A stretch of DNA of 64,000 bases from NCBI RefSeq assembly GCF_040182565.1, contig NC_089881.1, positions 3,577,501-3,641,500 on the forward strand, in the 5' to 3' direction. How positions within the stretch are numbered: the first letter of the stretch is position 1; each line of letters starts with the position of its first letter. The stretch comes from Anser cygnoides. Its lineage: Eukaryota > Chordata > Aves > Anseriformes > Anatidae. The translations under genes were made by a program, and so were the position numbers. Shown here in pieces: positions 34,001 through 43,614 of the stretch. Below the pieces are notes generated by a model. It was not told the origin of the DNA, did not search any database, and worked only from the letters and a program-made list of their open reading frames with translations.

Positions 34001-36871
34001 GTTTAGCTATGAAAAATAGTTAAACTGTTAATAAATAATGGTTAATATAAATTAATAAAACTAGAAAGCTAGACTGAAAAAAATTCACCCAACAACTATA
34101 GCACTGCAAAATGCAGACATTGGAAATTCAGTATTTCCCCCTAGGTTACAAGACCTGCTGCATCTTACCATAATGTCATTCTCTTTGTCATTACATAAAC
34201 CGCAAAGATACGCAGATGAAACGTAACACATAGTGCAACTGGTACAAGTACTCCATCATATCACAGGAATAACACTGCAATTCCCATGGCTTTTCCTGAT
34301 TTACAGATTAAATTACTGTAATATATTCAGCCTTTTATTATTTTATCCTGTTTAACATTTTTCTTGCAGTTTTCTAGGTCTTACATTGGGGGAGAAGTTT
34401 GTCCATCATGATGCAGTGTTGTAGACTGTTCCTAAATATCACTAACGAGCTTTGTTGTTGTTTGTTTCTAAGTGAATTAGTAGAAGAAAAGGTTTTCCTT
34501 AAAGAACAGACAGAAAATACAGAGGGTAAGTTGAACCTTATCAATCACAGCATACAATTTGAAGTTAATACATACAATTCCACAATAACCGTTGGAATTA
34601 TTTTTCCAGAAAGTACTTCAGGGCTCTCAGTGGGAACAGCCAATTGTCAGAAGGACCTCTTGGTGATAAATTTTGATCTGGAACCAGAATGCCCTGACGC
34701 AGAGCTTCGAGCCACCCTGCAGTGGATAGCTGCTTCTGAACTTGGAATCCCAACCATCTATTTTAAAAAATCTCAGGAAAACAGAATTGAAAAGGTAGTG
34801 TTCACAGAATTGGGCATAATATTAATTCACTTTAATCACAGTAGCATCTATGATGTATTGAAGTTACTGAGCCTAAAAGCAGATGCAAACACATCTTCAT
34901 TACAGCAAGATGGCAAGGCTACTGCTTATTTCACAAAGAGGAGAGGATTAAATACATCAGGATTTAAGGTTCGTAGACTCTATAGACTCATTTGGGTTGG
35001 AGGGGACCTTAAAGACCATCAAGTTCCACCACCCTCACCCCTCAACAAGAAAAGGACCGACTGCTTGGTTGTACAGAAGAGACTAAATGCAAGATAATGA
35101 TAACACTGAGCTCGGGCTCAGTGTCTCACATAACAAGACCTCGAGGCTTCTGCAGCTGGTTGAAAGTTTAGAGGACAGGCAGGATGAACCCATATGCTTA
35201 GGTACATCCTTACATTATTCCTAGCCAGAGGGAGAGTTTTTGCAAGGGAGGCCAACCAGCATTTCTAGCAGAGTCATGTTTGCAATCACACATCTTTTAC
35301 TTGGAAAGTGAGACCATTTTGCATCATTACATAAAAATTATGAGGCATCTCTCTGGCTTGACAATAATAATAATTTTTAAAAATGCTACACATACCAGTA
35401 CACTTTTGCTCCTGTTCAGATGTAGCCACCAGTCACCATTTTGCATGCAGAAGCCCATTTCCAGACAGACACAGATCACCAGAACTGAGATACCTTTTCA
35501 ACTATTAGTCCAAGCCAGAATACCCAGAGCAAAGCAAAGAAGTCCAAAATGGCCACAAGAAATACAGAACAATTTTATTCCTGAATTAGTTCGCGATCTG
35601 CTGGAGACACCACTAAATGCTATCTACAACATTTCAGAAATAACCAGAATGACCTTTTCCAAGGTCAGAAAGACTGGTTCAAGCCTTAAGGCTAACGAGA
35701 AGTGTCACAGTATTCAAATCAATTAATGAAAAAAAGTATTACAAATCAGTATTTTCATCTGTTAAAATAATGTCTATAGGAAGATCATTTTGAGTAGCAG
35801 AGATATTGTTTGATTTTCTTGAGTACATGCATTTGGGAATCATAAACATCATTTAAAATGCATTCAGCATCAACAGTCCAAATTGCGTCTAATTAAAGAA
35901 ACAGCTGTCAGCTTTACCCATGTGCTTTGGCAAACAGTTAATTCAATTGCAAAAATACACTAGAGAATAATGAAGCACATCCTGCCTACAACAGTGCTCT
36001 TGGAAATCGTGCGCCTATTAAGTATCGTTAAAATACATATTAAAAGTTTAGGCTTCAGTATGTAAATAGCAAACAGCTACACGAACTAGAGACACAATAT
36101 TTTCTTGTGTCGTTTAAAACTGGAAATGTAGAAGGAGCAAGCTAATTAGATATTGATTGTGAAATTCAAGGAAATGAAAAGCTTTGATTTTCATTTATAT
36201 GCTGCTGAAAAAAAGTGGGACCAGATGCGTGACACTGTGAAGCCCATTATTAAGTACAAAGTGGACAAAATTCAGGATTTTTTACAGCTGTTTAAGAATG
36301 TATATTTAACCCTTGGTTTATATGGAGACTAAAAAAGCCAGGCAAATATAGATCCTTATCGTGATTCAACCACAACTGTGGCAAAAGTCTTCGTGTGACA
36401 GTTTACCCAGAAACGCTCACCAGTACTGTTTGAATATTTAAAATACTGGGTGGAAACACAAAAACGTAAGTTAAAATATAACTGATGGTAATGAAGAGGA
36501 TATTTTTCTGTGAAATAACTTTCGTTATTTTGACAGCGAGTTGTTGATAGGTTTTGATTCTGTAGCAAGCTCACTTTAACTGTTCTTGCTTTCATTGACA
36601 GAGCACTCACTGTACATAAGGATGGTCTCACAGCTGTTTGCATGCAATTCATTTAACAAAACCTTAGCAAAGTGCTAATCAAATCCTAAGTGCTATTGCT
36701 TTTTTTGTTTGTTTTCCTCTAATTTAGTTTTTAGATGTTGTGCAACTAGTTCAACGGAAGTCCTGGAAGGTTGGCGATATCTTTCATGCTGTGGTGCAAT
36801 ACTGCAAGCTCAGTGAGGAAGGCAGAGAGATGACACCAAGCCTGTTTGACTGGCTCCTTGAATTGGGTTAA
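15947..36871 (+). CDS. SPHKAP: SPHKAP (SPHK1 interactor, AKAP domain containing), 3' nine coding exons; 5' end outside window
   Basis: Nine exons with GT-AG borders join in frame (60, 135, 256, 3736, 180, 87, 53, 185 and 144 bases; total 4836, divisible by 3) to give 1611 residues and TAA. The product matches remembered human SPHKAP from VCFVNLDANRDDCS to the terminus SLFDWLLELG. Known role: an A-kinase anchoring protein selective for type I PKA regulatory subunits, which also binds sphingosine kinase 1. Visible parts are a phospho-FFAT-like motif (22372-22392), two conserved anchoring helices (24822-24884 and 25149-25193), SSxESI repeats, and a conserved C-terminal domain starting LLVINFDLEPECPDAEL. 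The stretch at 22720-23180 is poorly conserved and probably disordered. About 80 N-terminal residues, normally in upstream exons, were not found in 1-15946, so the gene is partial here. Identity is very secure; the exact 3' UTR is not. Confidence 0.96.
17185..17355. other. GC-rich island with AGC-rich stretch inside intron
   Basis: Clearly richer in G+C than its surroundings, with several AGC/CAG trinucleotides, a C-rich core (gccccccggggcaccc) and five or so CpGs. A 94-codon open frame (17124-17408, Ser/Pro/Thr-rich) runs through it, but no family was recognised and no splice borders support it as coding. Confidence 0.45.
18125..18345 (+). mobile_element. MIR-like (amniote CORE-SINE) relic
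   Basis: The 5' part (agtgactaaagcatggggct, ggctttgccat) and the 3' part (cactgagatccttggcaaga, gcaggtattgt) follow the amniote MIR pattern of box regions, 'ctctgccact' and 'cgctttgagatcctcggatg...ggtatt'. The central 'gcctcagtttcc' part is lost. Confidence 0.6.
19076..19210 (+). CDS. SPHKAP: SPHKAP coding exon B
   Basis: Preceded by caaactacag and followed by gtagga. It encodes 45 residues starting KLISVSPSLPKLISSMNV and ending NLQADYEVPQ, in phase 0 at both ends. It is strongly similar to human SPHKAP. An ATG lies inside the exon, but the frame is open across the acceptor and the homology starts at the first codon. Confidence 0.95.
19211..22176 (+). other. SPHKAP intron B-C
   Basis: No exon seen. 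It contains a possible ancient repeat scrap (about 21186-21260), A-runs (20105-20117, 21899-21909) and a short (GTTT)n near the acceptor (22121-22138). Confidence 0.7.
21186..21260 (+). repeat. Possible ancient amniote interspersed repeat
   Basis: ttatgctaggtactctgcaa and the nearby cagggagcccagg...agcttaaaatctgcag resemble a common amniote repeat with 'gtgctaggcactgtacaaac...cctgccccaaagagcttacaatct'. Assigned by recall only. Confidence 0.3.
22177..22432 (+). CDS. SPHKAP: SPHKAP coding exon C (phospho-FFAT-like motif)
   Basis: The acceptor ttccccctctag precedes TGTCCTTGG and the donor gtaaaa follows ACTG. It encodes 85 residues beginning CPWLADVCLVQCARGDRK plus one base (phase 1). The block CIIFEINKFLIGLELVQERQ is nearly the same as human. 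Near the end lies SSIEEDFLTASEHLEEE, an acidic tract followed by a phospho-FFAT-like heptad. Confidence 0.95.
22720..26455 (+). CDS. SPHKAP: SPHKAP giant exon D (PKA-anchoring region)
   Basis: A 3736-base exon entered after cttttag and left at AATAG|gtaggt (phase 2). The frame is open from 22722, about 93 bases upstream of the first start-like codon usually picked by ORF callers. The N-terminal 150 residues are poorly conserved. Then come YATNLAESVLQDAFIRLSQ (23190-23246), SWNELPKIVIVQSP, a block around EYSFPSALCGMTQVASAV, the helix FAEELAETVVSMATEIAAICL (24822-24884, 21 residues split as FAEELAETVV and SMATEIAAICL), a basic segment around RKHRAPRLSEIKRKTDEHP, the helix FANEVAAKIMNLTEL, and SSxESI repeats. 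The acceptor is a tandem TAGTAG, giving V-G or G at the junction. Confidence 0.97.
26456..30255 (+). other. SPHKAP intron D-E
   Basis: No exon recognised. It holds an alternating purine-pyrimidine tract (28509-28554) and a (GTTT)n/T-rich stretch (29046-29077). Small open frames on both strands show no family likeness. Confidence 0.7.
28509..28554. repeat. Alternating purine-pyrimidine tract (TA/CA/CG)
   Basis: The tract runs through tatatacaacatatatacac into gcacgcgtgcatgtgtggca, mixing TA, CA, CG and TG dinucleotides. The central cacgcgtg is self-complementary. Such sequence can adopt Z-DNA under supercoiling. Confidence 0.55.
30256..30435 (+). CDS. SPHKAP: SPHKAP coding exon E
   Basis: Acceptor tcatcctaccag, donor gtaccg. 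The first base C completes the AG of exon D (serine); 59 codons follow and two bases AG are left over (phase 2). The product runs KNAQSRLDAEVPGETK to NPDDTSSYLQLSERSL. It matches the human segment EESTGSWTQLANEEDNPDDT. Confidence 0.95.
30436..32344 (+). other. SPHKAP intron E-F
   Basis: No exon recognised. The main landmark is a TG/TA/CA simple repeat at 31861-31925 containing a perfect palindrome. Confidence 0.7.
31861..31925. repeat. (TG)n(TA)n(CA)n microsatellite with 20-base palindrome
   Basis: GT repeats pass into AT repeats and then CA repeats; 31864-31883 equals its own reverse complement (t-gtgtgt-atatat-acacac-a). Diverged TA/CA units follow to 31925. Confidence 0.85.
32345..32431 (+). 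CDS. SPHKAP: SPHKAP coding exon F
   Basis: Acceptor gctttgtcag, consensus donor gtaagt. 87 bases, phase 2 in and out. Translates as NGNSSTTSSLGIMDLEIYQE followed by NMPSSPMI. Human differs at only a few positions. Confidence 0.95.
32432..34472 (+). other. SPHKAP intron F-G
   Basis: No exon recognised. Contains an (AT)n run of about 10 units at 32784-32800. Ends in a T-rich tract before the exon G acceptor. Confidence 0.7.
34473..34525 (+). CDS. SPHKAP: SPHKAP coding exon G (micro-exon before an 84-base intron)
   Basis: Acceptor ttgtttctaag, donor gtaagt. 53 bases: the first T completes asparagine, then ELVEEKVFLKEQTENTE, then one base G (phase 1). It resembles human ELVEEKKILKGQSESTE. The reading frame continues without a stop into the following short intron. 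Confidence 0.9.
34526..34609 (+). other. 84-base SPHKAP mini-intron, frame-preserving
   Basis: Begins gtaagt and ends tttttccag. It is 84 bases long (a multiple of 3) and has no stop in the frame of the flanking exons, so retention would add 28 residues (GKLNLINHSIQFEVNTYNST then ITVGIIFP). Removal restores the human-like junction NTE|ESTSG-type sequence, so splicing is the expected main form. Confidence 0.85.
34610..34794 (+). CDS. SPHKAP: SPHKAP coding exon H (start of conserved C-terminal domain)
   Basis: Acceptor tttttccag, donor gtagtg. After a glutamate completed across the junction it encodes STSGLSVGTANCQKD, then LLVINFDLEPECPDAELRAT, LQWIAASELGIPTIYFKKSQ and ENRIEK (phase 0). This is the most conserved part of the protein and is shared in part with AKAP11. 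Confidence 0.97.
34795..36727 (+). other. SPHKAP intron H-I
   Basis: Contains a CR1 fragment about 170 bases after exon H. A 148-codon open frame at 35280-35726 has no recognised likeness and is probably chance. The rest shows nothing. Confidence 0.7.
34966..35045 (-). mobile_element. CR1 LINE 3' fragment, antisense to SPHKAP
   Basis: gggttggaggggaccttaaa then gaccatcaagttccaccacc is the reverse complement of the CR1 tail; the microsatellite end (tagactctatagactc) is on the left. The element therefore points to the minus strand. Confidence 0.85.
36728..36871 (+). CDS. SPHKAP: SPHKAP terminal coding exon I
   Basis: After a T-rich tract and tctaatttag, the exon encodes 47 residues, FLDVVQLVQRKSWKVGDIFH through SLFDWLLELG, and stops at TAA (36869-36871). 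It is close to human; the linker KLSEEGREMTP is the variable piece. Confidence 0.97.
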   Translation, partial: FLDVVQLVQRKSWKVGDIFHAVVQYCKLSEEGREMTPSLFDWLLELG

Positions 36872-37544
36872 GAAAGCTCACCTGTTTGGCATTTTTGTTT
36901 TAATCCAGTTTAAGTAAGCAGTGATTTGTGTAATGCTCTGACTTTCAAACATCACTGAGTACAATGAACAAAGACATACAAACTCTACAGAAACAGCACA
37001 CGTCTGTTCCACAGCTGAGCACTGAGCAAAGTGAAACCAAGGCGTATTGTATCTTTCTGTATCCTGAGGGACTCTTGACATATTGTGCTATAGGATGTAC
37101 TGTACTAGGCGGGGATGGATTTTTAGCCTTCTGAATTAATGGACTACACAGTAAAGACTTAAATCTCCAATAAGATCCATTTTCATCAATTTGATTAAAT
37201 CAATCAGCTGAAATGGGACAGTATGCTAACATTCAGTTCTAAAACAACACTTATGTTTGTACAGTTTACCTATTAGAACCTGAGTGTGTTCCAGGATGCA
37301 CAGAGAAACCCATGTCCCTAGATAAATAAAACAAAACTAAACCTCCAAGGTCTTCTAAGGGGTAAAAACTTTTGAACACACCAGATCTTTGTGGTTAGAT
37401 GGCACAATAAAAGCCTACTGAAAACACATTTCAGTTTCTTTCCATGCAATTATTTCTCTCCCATAGCAATTTGCCATCCCTGTCTTCTTCTCAAGGAAAT
37501 GAGATCTAGAATCTCAGTTAATACCCTTAAAAGAAATTTCTTTT

Positions 37545-37800
37545 CCCTTAGAGGCAGTGCAGTTTGGGATCTCTATGGTTGGTATGTCCCTAAGCACAGC
37601 TCTGTGAGTCATGGGAGTCACGGCAGCGGGTTTCTGAAGCCCTGTCCCATCCCAGGCCTGCCAGGTGACCTCAGGCAAGTCATTTCACCTCTGTGCCTCA
37701 GTGTCCCTACCTGGTTAAAGGGAGTGATGATAGTAAATGTGTTACACGAAGTGCTTTTATTTAAAGCACCATGTAACATGCTACATGAGTTAAAAGTAGT
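37545..37800 (+). mobile_element. MIR SINE relic in SPHKAP 3' UTR
   Basis: gaggcagtgcagtttgggat at the left, then ggtgacctcaggcaagtcat, ttcacctctgtgcctcagtg and tccctacctggttaaaggg follow the MIR body (gtgaccttgggcaagtcactt...cctctgtgcctcagtttcc). The CORE region is recognisable in full, unusually well kept for a MIR in a bird genome. Confidence 0.8.
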
Positions 37801-38894
37801 GAAAAAAATACTATTTTAGTTTTAGTTTAATCAAGTGAATTGTTAATAAGGTTAAAAAAAAATACATATCTGAAGAGTGCTGCCTCGACAGAAAGTTATG
37901 AAAATTAAGATTTTTAGGAAATCAAAATGATTGTTAAAATCTCAGCACACGTGCTTGTTCGTTTTGGATGCAAGTGTTTGGACTATATATGATAGTTCAC
38001 ATTGCTATAACATTTATATAACTTTGATAAGATATCCTATAGTATCTTCTTGCTGAGATGATCTGTTAGTATCATGCGCTCAGTGATACTCTCGATTCTT
38101 CCAAAGAGATAGGTTATATTTACCTTTAAATTCAAAACCAATCACATCAAAGCTCTTCTGAGATTTATTTCTTTGAAAATCTTTATCTTTTGCCTCTCCC
38201 TTCCCAAATAGCATAATAGAAAACCAGCCTTTCCCAATACAATATTTAAGAGATTTTATTTTCCGTATAACAATATATGCTTCTGTACTATTTCTTGGGG
38301 GGGGGGGAAAGAAAACTGTCCTTTTGCACTATTTTTGAAGACTTTGAAGTAGTTTTGAATAATTTATGAAAAAGAGCCATATTATTCTCAATTTTATCTT
38401 TAAAACCATTCCTAAAGTTGCATGATTTTCACTCATTTGTTGAGAGATAAAAATTGTCAGTGAAACCTAATACAGAACATTAAGTAACATGAGAAATTCT
38501 ACATCTCTGCAACATATACAGAACAGTGGAGGTCTCTTTACTGTCAAGATAAAGGTCAGTTTGTTGCATACACTAAACTGTGCAGTCACTGGGCTTATTC
38601 TTACAAACTGGTGAACATCCACAACTCACACCAACATGCGTGGTAACACTGAATGCTCAGCATTTCCGAGGCTGAAAGTCAGTAAAAAGCACCAAGTATT
38701 ATATAAAAGTGCTCTGAGTTAATAAATGGGAAAGTGTATTTATTTTAAGCCAAATACAGTTAGTTGTCAGTAAACCAATTTTTTGCTGTGATAGAATCAA
38801 TGTTTACTTATCCTACAAAGCACAAATATCATGACTGAGTTGTAAGCGTGATGCAGTTTCTCTGTATAGTTCTTAATGTTGCAGTTTGTTCAGA

Positions 38895-38900
38895 AATAAA
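38895..38900 (+). terminator. Candidate distal poly(A) signal of SPHKAP
   Basis: AATAAA followed about 15-30 bases on by a T-rich stretch (tctttgtcttcct), the usual vertebrate arrangement of hexamer and downstream element. A genomic A9 run at 38931-38939 could mimic a poly(A) tail in oligo-dT libraries. Confidence 0.4.
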
Positions 38901-41401
38901 TTTATGTTATAACGTCATCTTTGTCTTCCTAAAAAAAAATATTCGACCAATTAAATAATATTTGCATGTTATCCCTGTAGCATCCATGATTTGCTTCTCA
39001 AAGCAATGCTTCTGAATGAAACGTCTGACCCACAGCCCTAACTAAAGTAAGCACTGGGTCTTAGCTCATTCCCAGAGCTGTGGCTTTCCTCACATTCCAC
39101 AATTCATTCAGATGATATAAGGCTAATCAGAACATTCTTGCTATCACAGAAAATAAATTACACATTCATTGCAAAGAATTAACCCCAGAATAATGCCAAC
39201 ATAACAAAACCCTGTTAGTGCTTACTAATATGTTTACAGTTTATATGCTTACAGACATTAAGGAGTTTCTTCTGTTAAAGTTTGCACAAATATTTACTTC
39301 CCTACTGCCTAGGTGGAAAGGTATTTCTGCTGCTAAACAGAAAAGGAAACCAACATTTAACTTAACTGTGTAAATCAAAACAGGAGTTGTTGTTCACTAT
39401 TAAAAACACATATCCTGAAAAAAAATCAAGTCAACTTTAAATAAAAGAGAACTTCATACTACGTACAGATTTCAGTAAAAGCCTGAGAGTAAATTATGCG
39501 TGGTTCAGCCTGTTTACCTGAGTGGGATGCACGTTGTTAATATCATGAGGATGCGGAGTGAGTGGCTGCTCACTGTCTTTTGCAACATAAAAGCTAGAAC
39601 CCATCAAATTAAACCCATAAATAAACAAAAAGAGGTGACGCTTAATCAGATGAAAGGATGCAAAACTTGGGCATAGGTTCAAGTGGAGCCTGATTAAGTA
39701 CTTGAAAGCGATGCACCACGATTTTCTATAGAGACAAACCCTGTAACACTCAGGGAATCCCTGGCTATCCAAAGCAGCCCATGAGATTTGCTTCTGCACC
39801 AGGTGCAGTGCAGGTCCCAGTACTGGCTCTACAAGCCAGCTAACAAAGAGCAGAACTTGGCCTGTAAATACCTGAATGACACAGGAGAACTACCTATTGA
39901 AAAAACAAGCATTTAATAAGACTTTGAGTTTAGTTTGGTTTAGCTTAGGGTGCTTTCAATAGAGGAATTATTAGAAACTGAAAAACAATCTTCCTCCATT
40001 TTGTGAGAAATCTTCAGTGTTATGACAATCTTCAGTAGCTTACTCATTGTATTGCAGTCTATAATGAAAATTGTCGCCTATTTACATTTAGCCTATTAAA
40101 TTCAGCAAATAGCTTTCTGGAGAGGCTGATGTAACTTTCTCCTGTCTGGTTTCACACAGAGCTGCATAACATGAGTATAGGGATGTCACAATGAATCCTA
40201 CACTCTGATGTTCAAAATGCCTTTAAAAAACAACAAACACCACTCCATTGAAATCAAGAGCCCACATAAGTCGCTTAATAAATTATAAAAAAATAAAAGT
40301 CCAACCGAGAAGGAAATTTTAATTCAAGCCAGAGCCATTCCTAAGTAACATTTAAGCAAATTCACAATGCCACTGCGTTAACATTTAAAATCCACTCTAA
40401 GGCCATTGCCATCACTAGGAATAGGCCCCCAGAAAATACCTTGTAGTTGCCAAGCATTTAGCAGGATAGACAGTTCAATTAGACAGCTGGACTGTCAAAC
40501 TAATTAAAACAATTTGTTGTAAGACAGGTCTGGCTGAGGGGTACTGTGCCCTCCTCCGAGCTTCAGCTGAAAATCAGACAGTACAGCGCAGCAAACCAGA
40601 ACATACAACCACGCAGGACATCTTCCATATCCTTTCACTTTCACCCAGGAAATGCAAGCGACCGCAGAGGAGGAGCACAAAAGCAAGTTCTTGCAAAATG
40701 CCATTTTTAAAACCTGAGTGGGTATGAGTATTAATATCATCCTCACATATTCAGAAAAGGATCTGAATCTCAACAGATACGAAAAGCATATGTCAAGTCT
40801 AAGTACACCTCATACACTTACATGGAAATCTTTGTCCTTGTCTTGCAAAATGTATGTACTGTCCTGGGAAAATGACATGACACAAGCTAAGGGCTTCTTT
40901 CTCCATAAAAAGAAACTTGTATATTCACAGAGGTAAACGCTAGAAGGATTCAGAGGTCTAAAGGACAGAAACAATAAAGCAAATCCGATTTCCACTGTGA
41001 CAGTCCTTACTGCAGCACACTCCAGGAGCCTCCTGCGGTAATGCTTGTCAATAACATGGCAGTGGGTAAAGCTGACAGAGTTTCAGTAAGATACTGAAAA
41101 CCTCTCTCCACTCCATCTGCCCTGTGATTACAAGTGGGAATCACTCAATTGGTTGCTTGGAGAGCACAAGGTATGTAGAAGCCAAATGTTTTGATAAGAC
41201 TAAAAAGGTACCAGACAACAGAGTTAGAGCACACACACAGGAAATTTTGGTTGTGAAGACTGAAGTGGTATCAAGCTGGTTTCATTCATAGACAGAATAG
41301 TTTCAGAATGATAAATCTATAGAAGGCACTCCTGATAAGTCTCCGTATAATGTATTAGATCCACAGATGGGTAAATCAAGGTATAGAGAGCCTACCATTG
41401 A

Positions 41402-41447
41402 AGCATACACACGAGTATACACCTAGCATATACCCAAGCATACACCT
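41402..41447 (+). repeat. 23-base imperfect tandem repeat, two copies
   Basis: agcatacacacgagtatacacct-type unit at 41402-41424 is followed directly by a second copy at 41425-41447 with four mismatches. Confidence 0.7.
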
Positions 41448-43164
41448 GGCGTACTATTTAAGTTTTTTGAAGCACCAAGTCAGTACGTTTTTCCACAGTG
41501 CTGTGAATCAGAGCAGATGTATTTCACATTTGAGCAAGAAACCTGGATAACGTAACCTGAAAAGTAATTCTATTCACTCAGCAAATCTAGAGAGAAACAG
41601 AGTCCATGTGGCCTCCCAGTCCAATGCTTTGTCTGTGAAACCTCGACTCAGTCACAATTTTGTCATAAACAATAGGACAAGGCCTGAAAGCTAAAAGATA
41701 CTACAGGTGTTTGATTCATTGAATCACTAGCATAGTACAGGAGAAAATTAATAATGGAATAGAAAATAGAAAAGAACACAAAGATTAAGCAAAAATCTAT
41801 TTCCTTTTCACAGTCCAAAGATTTTTGTGTGTGTGTGATCATTTTACGGCAGGTCAAATTTCAGTTTTTAACTATTGAGCGGTATTTGCACACGTTTCAT
41901 TATACTCGCTTTCCTCCACTTCCGTTAACCAGATTTCACCATGTCACATCTCCCATTACAGTTGCAAACTGATCTAAGGGTTTTGGTCAGTTCTAAAATA
42001 AAACAGAAATGCATTGTCCTTCCTGACCCTTTTAATTCCAGATTAGGGAGACACTCTTCTGATACCACAAGTCTTTGCACAAGACAGAAGGAAACACCAC
42101 AAGCATTATTGCAACATTAATGCTAGCCACCTTGCCTCCTGCTACAGGTTTAATTCTAAACAGGGCACAGCACATTGCTTAGTTCTTCCACTGATGACAC
42201 TTCTTGAAACAACCAGGATATATTTTCCAGAGCATTTTTGTTTCTTCATTTACGCTCAAAGATACTGGCAAGCACTCAGCAAGAGCCAGACTGTACCAGC
42301 ACTACTACTTCGCATTACACTTAACATTTATAAGTCTACGACCACCCAGAGATACACAGTATAAACGCATACCTTCAAGTGCATTCTCTGCTATGCACTT
42401 CCTTTCTTCCTTGTCTCTCTCACTCAATACCTCATCATTTACTTTATTCTATCCTACCCTCTTTGCTTCTTCATCCCTTCTTCCAAGCCTGCCAGAGGTC
42501 ACCACTCAGCTCTGCTACTTTGCTACTCACCTGAAAAGAGCAGCTGCAGCTTCAGGTGCTCTGGTAGGAGGTGGGAGAGCTCAGCACAAGTGAAGCATGT
42601 TGGCAATTGGTGGAGAGGTAAGCCTGGAGAGAGCTCATTGTATAATGGTAAATAACTCGCAGGAGTTCGTTATCCACTTCTCGGCTCATGCCGTGATCCT
42701 TAGCTACAAATCTTAGGTGAGCAGTGTTTCAAGTTGCCAGTAATTTTTTTTAATTTTTTTTTTTTAACCTTAGGTAAGAATGGAAGAATTAGGGATGACC
42801 AAAAAGGAATGGAAAGGTGTAGGCAAATATGGAAGGGTATGAGTAGAAGTTTAACTGCAGCATGCAAGCAAAAATTAATAGCAGTACAGTTCATAAATGG
42901 TTTTTAATGTTTTCCACTGGAAATATCAAGTGAGGCATTTTACTACAAATAACACAACTAATGTTTGAACTCAATACTTTATTATTACACAACAAAAAAA
43001 ATACAAAAGTACTCAAAGCAGGTGCATAACAACACACCTTTCACTCTTAAGAGTATACTAATGATGTATTTTTTGTTTTTATTATTGTTTTTAAGAGAGC
43101 TACCACGAAACAAAGACACAAAGAAATGGAGGCATCCCAGGTTCATTCATCCTAATCATGATTT

Positions 43165-43447
43165 CTCTTGGGTAACAGAGATGATAGAGCCAGACTCTTT
43201 TCAGTAGTATTGAATAAAGAGGCAACAAGCACAAACTGAAATACAAAAAAGCATTCCACTTCAACCTGAGGGTGATCAAACACTGGAGCAGACTGCCTAG
43301 AAAAACCGTAGAGTCTCCATCCGTGGAGATACTCATAACCCACTTGACTGGGCCCTGGGCAGCCTGCTGAGCTGACATGCTCTGAGCAGGGATATTGTAC
43401 TAGACAATCTCCGGAGGTCACTTCTGCTACTCTGTGATTCTCCATCT
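43165..43447 (+). mobile_element. CR1 LINE 3' end, about 280 bases
   Basis: The copy runs from gagatgatagagccagactc through gagggtgatcaaacactgga, gcagactgcctagaaaaacc, gtagagtctccatccgtgga and tactagacaatctccggagg to ctctgtgattct. All the blocks of the avian CR1 tail occur in order. It lies on the plus strand, downstream of and antisense to DAW1. Confidence 0.93.
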
Positions 43448-43552
43448 ACTAGATATCAGTAAGTCAAACCTATCAAAATCCAGGTAACTTGGTTACTTCA
43501 GCAACACTGAAACAACAAATGGGTTAATAGAAAAAAGATCTGAAAGACTGAG

Positions 43553-43558
43553 TTTATT
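43553..43558 (-). terminator. Candidate poly(A) signal of DAW1
   Basis: TTTATT on the plus strand (AATAAA on the minus strand) lies 57 bases after the DAW1 stop. If used, the 3' UTR is only about 75 bases and the CR1 copy at 43165-43447 falls outside the transcript. Confidence 0.4.
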
Positions 43559-43614
43559 GACTACAAAACTCATGACGCAGGCACATACCATACTGGATCT
43601 TTCCTTGTCTTCAG

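Larger units (their letters stand above)
36872..38920 (+). other. SPHKAP: Probable SPHKAP 3' UTR
   Basis: Sequence after the stop has no recognisable gene. AATAAA hexamers lie at 37325, 37406, 38721 and 38895. The last is followed within 40 bases by a T/GT-rich element, as in a standard polyadenylation site, so a UTR of about 2 kb is likely, with shorter forms possible. A MIR-like repeat occupies about 37545-37800. The true end cannot be fixed without transcripts. Confidence 0.5.
38921..43540. other. Convergent intergenic spacer SPHKAP-DAW1
   Basis: No gene recognised on either strand. It contains a 23-base imperfect tandem pair (41402-41447), T/A homopolymers (42747-42766) and a CR1 copy at the DAW1 side. 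UTR ends on both sides are uncertain, so the true spacer may be shorter. Confidence 0.6.

Noticed and set aside
34399..35097. Single 232-codon gene
   Set aside because: This is two SPHKAP exons (34473-34525 and 34610-34794) joined by a stop-free mini-intron and then read through a donor into intron and a CR1 fragment; the start codon at 34399 lies in the preceding intron.
35280..35726. 148-codon open frame in the last SPHKAP intron
   Set aside because: No domain or repeat-encoded protein recognised, and splicing from exon H to exon I explains the locus.
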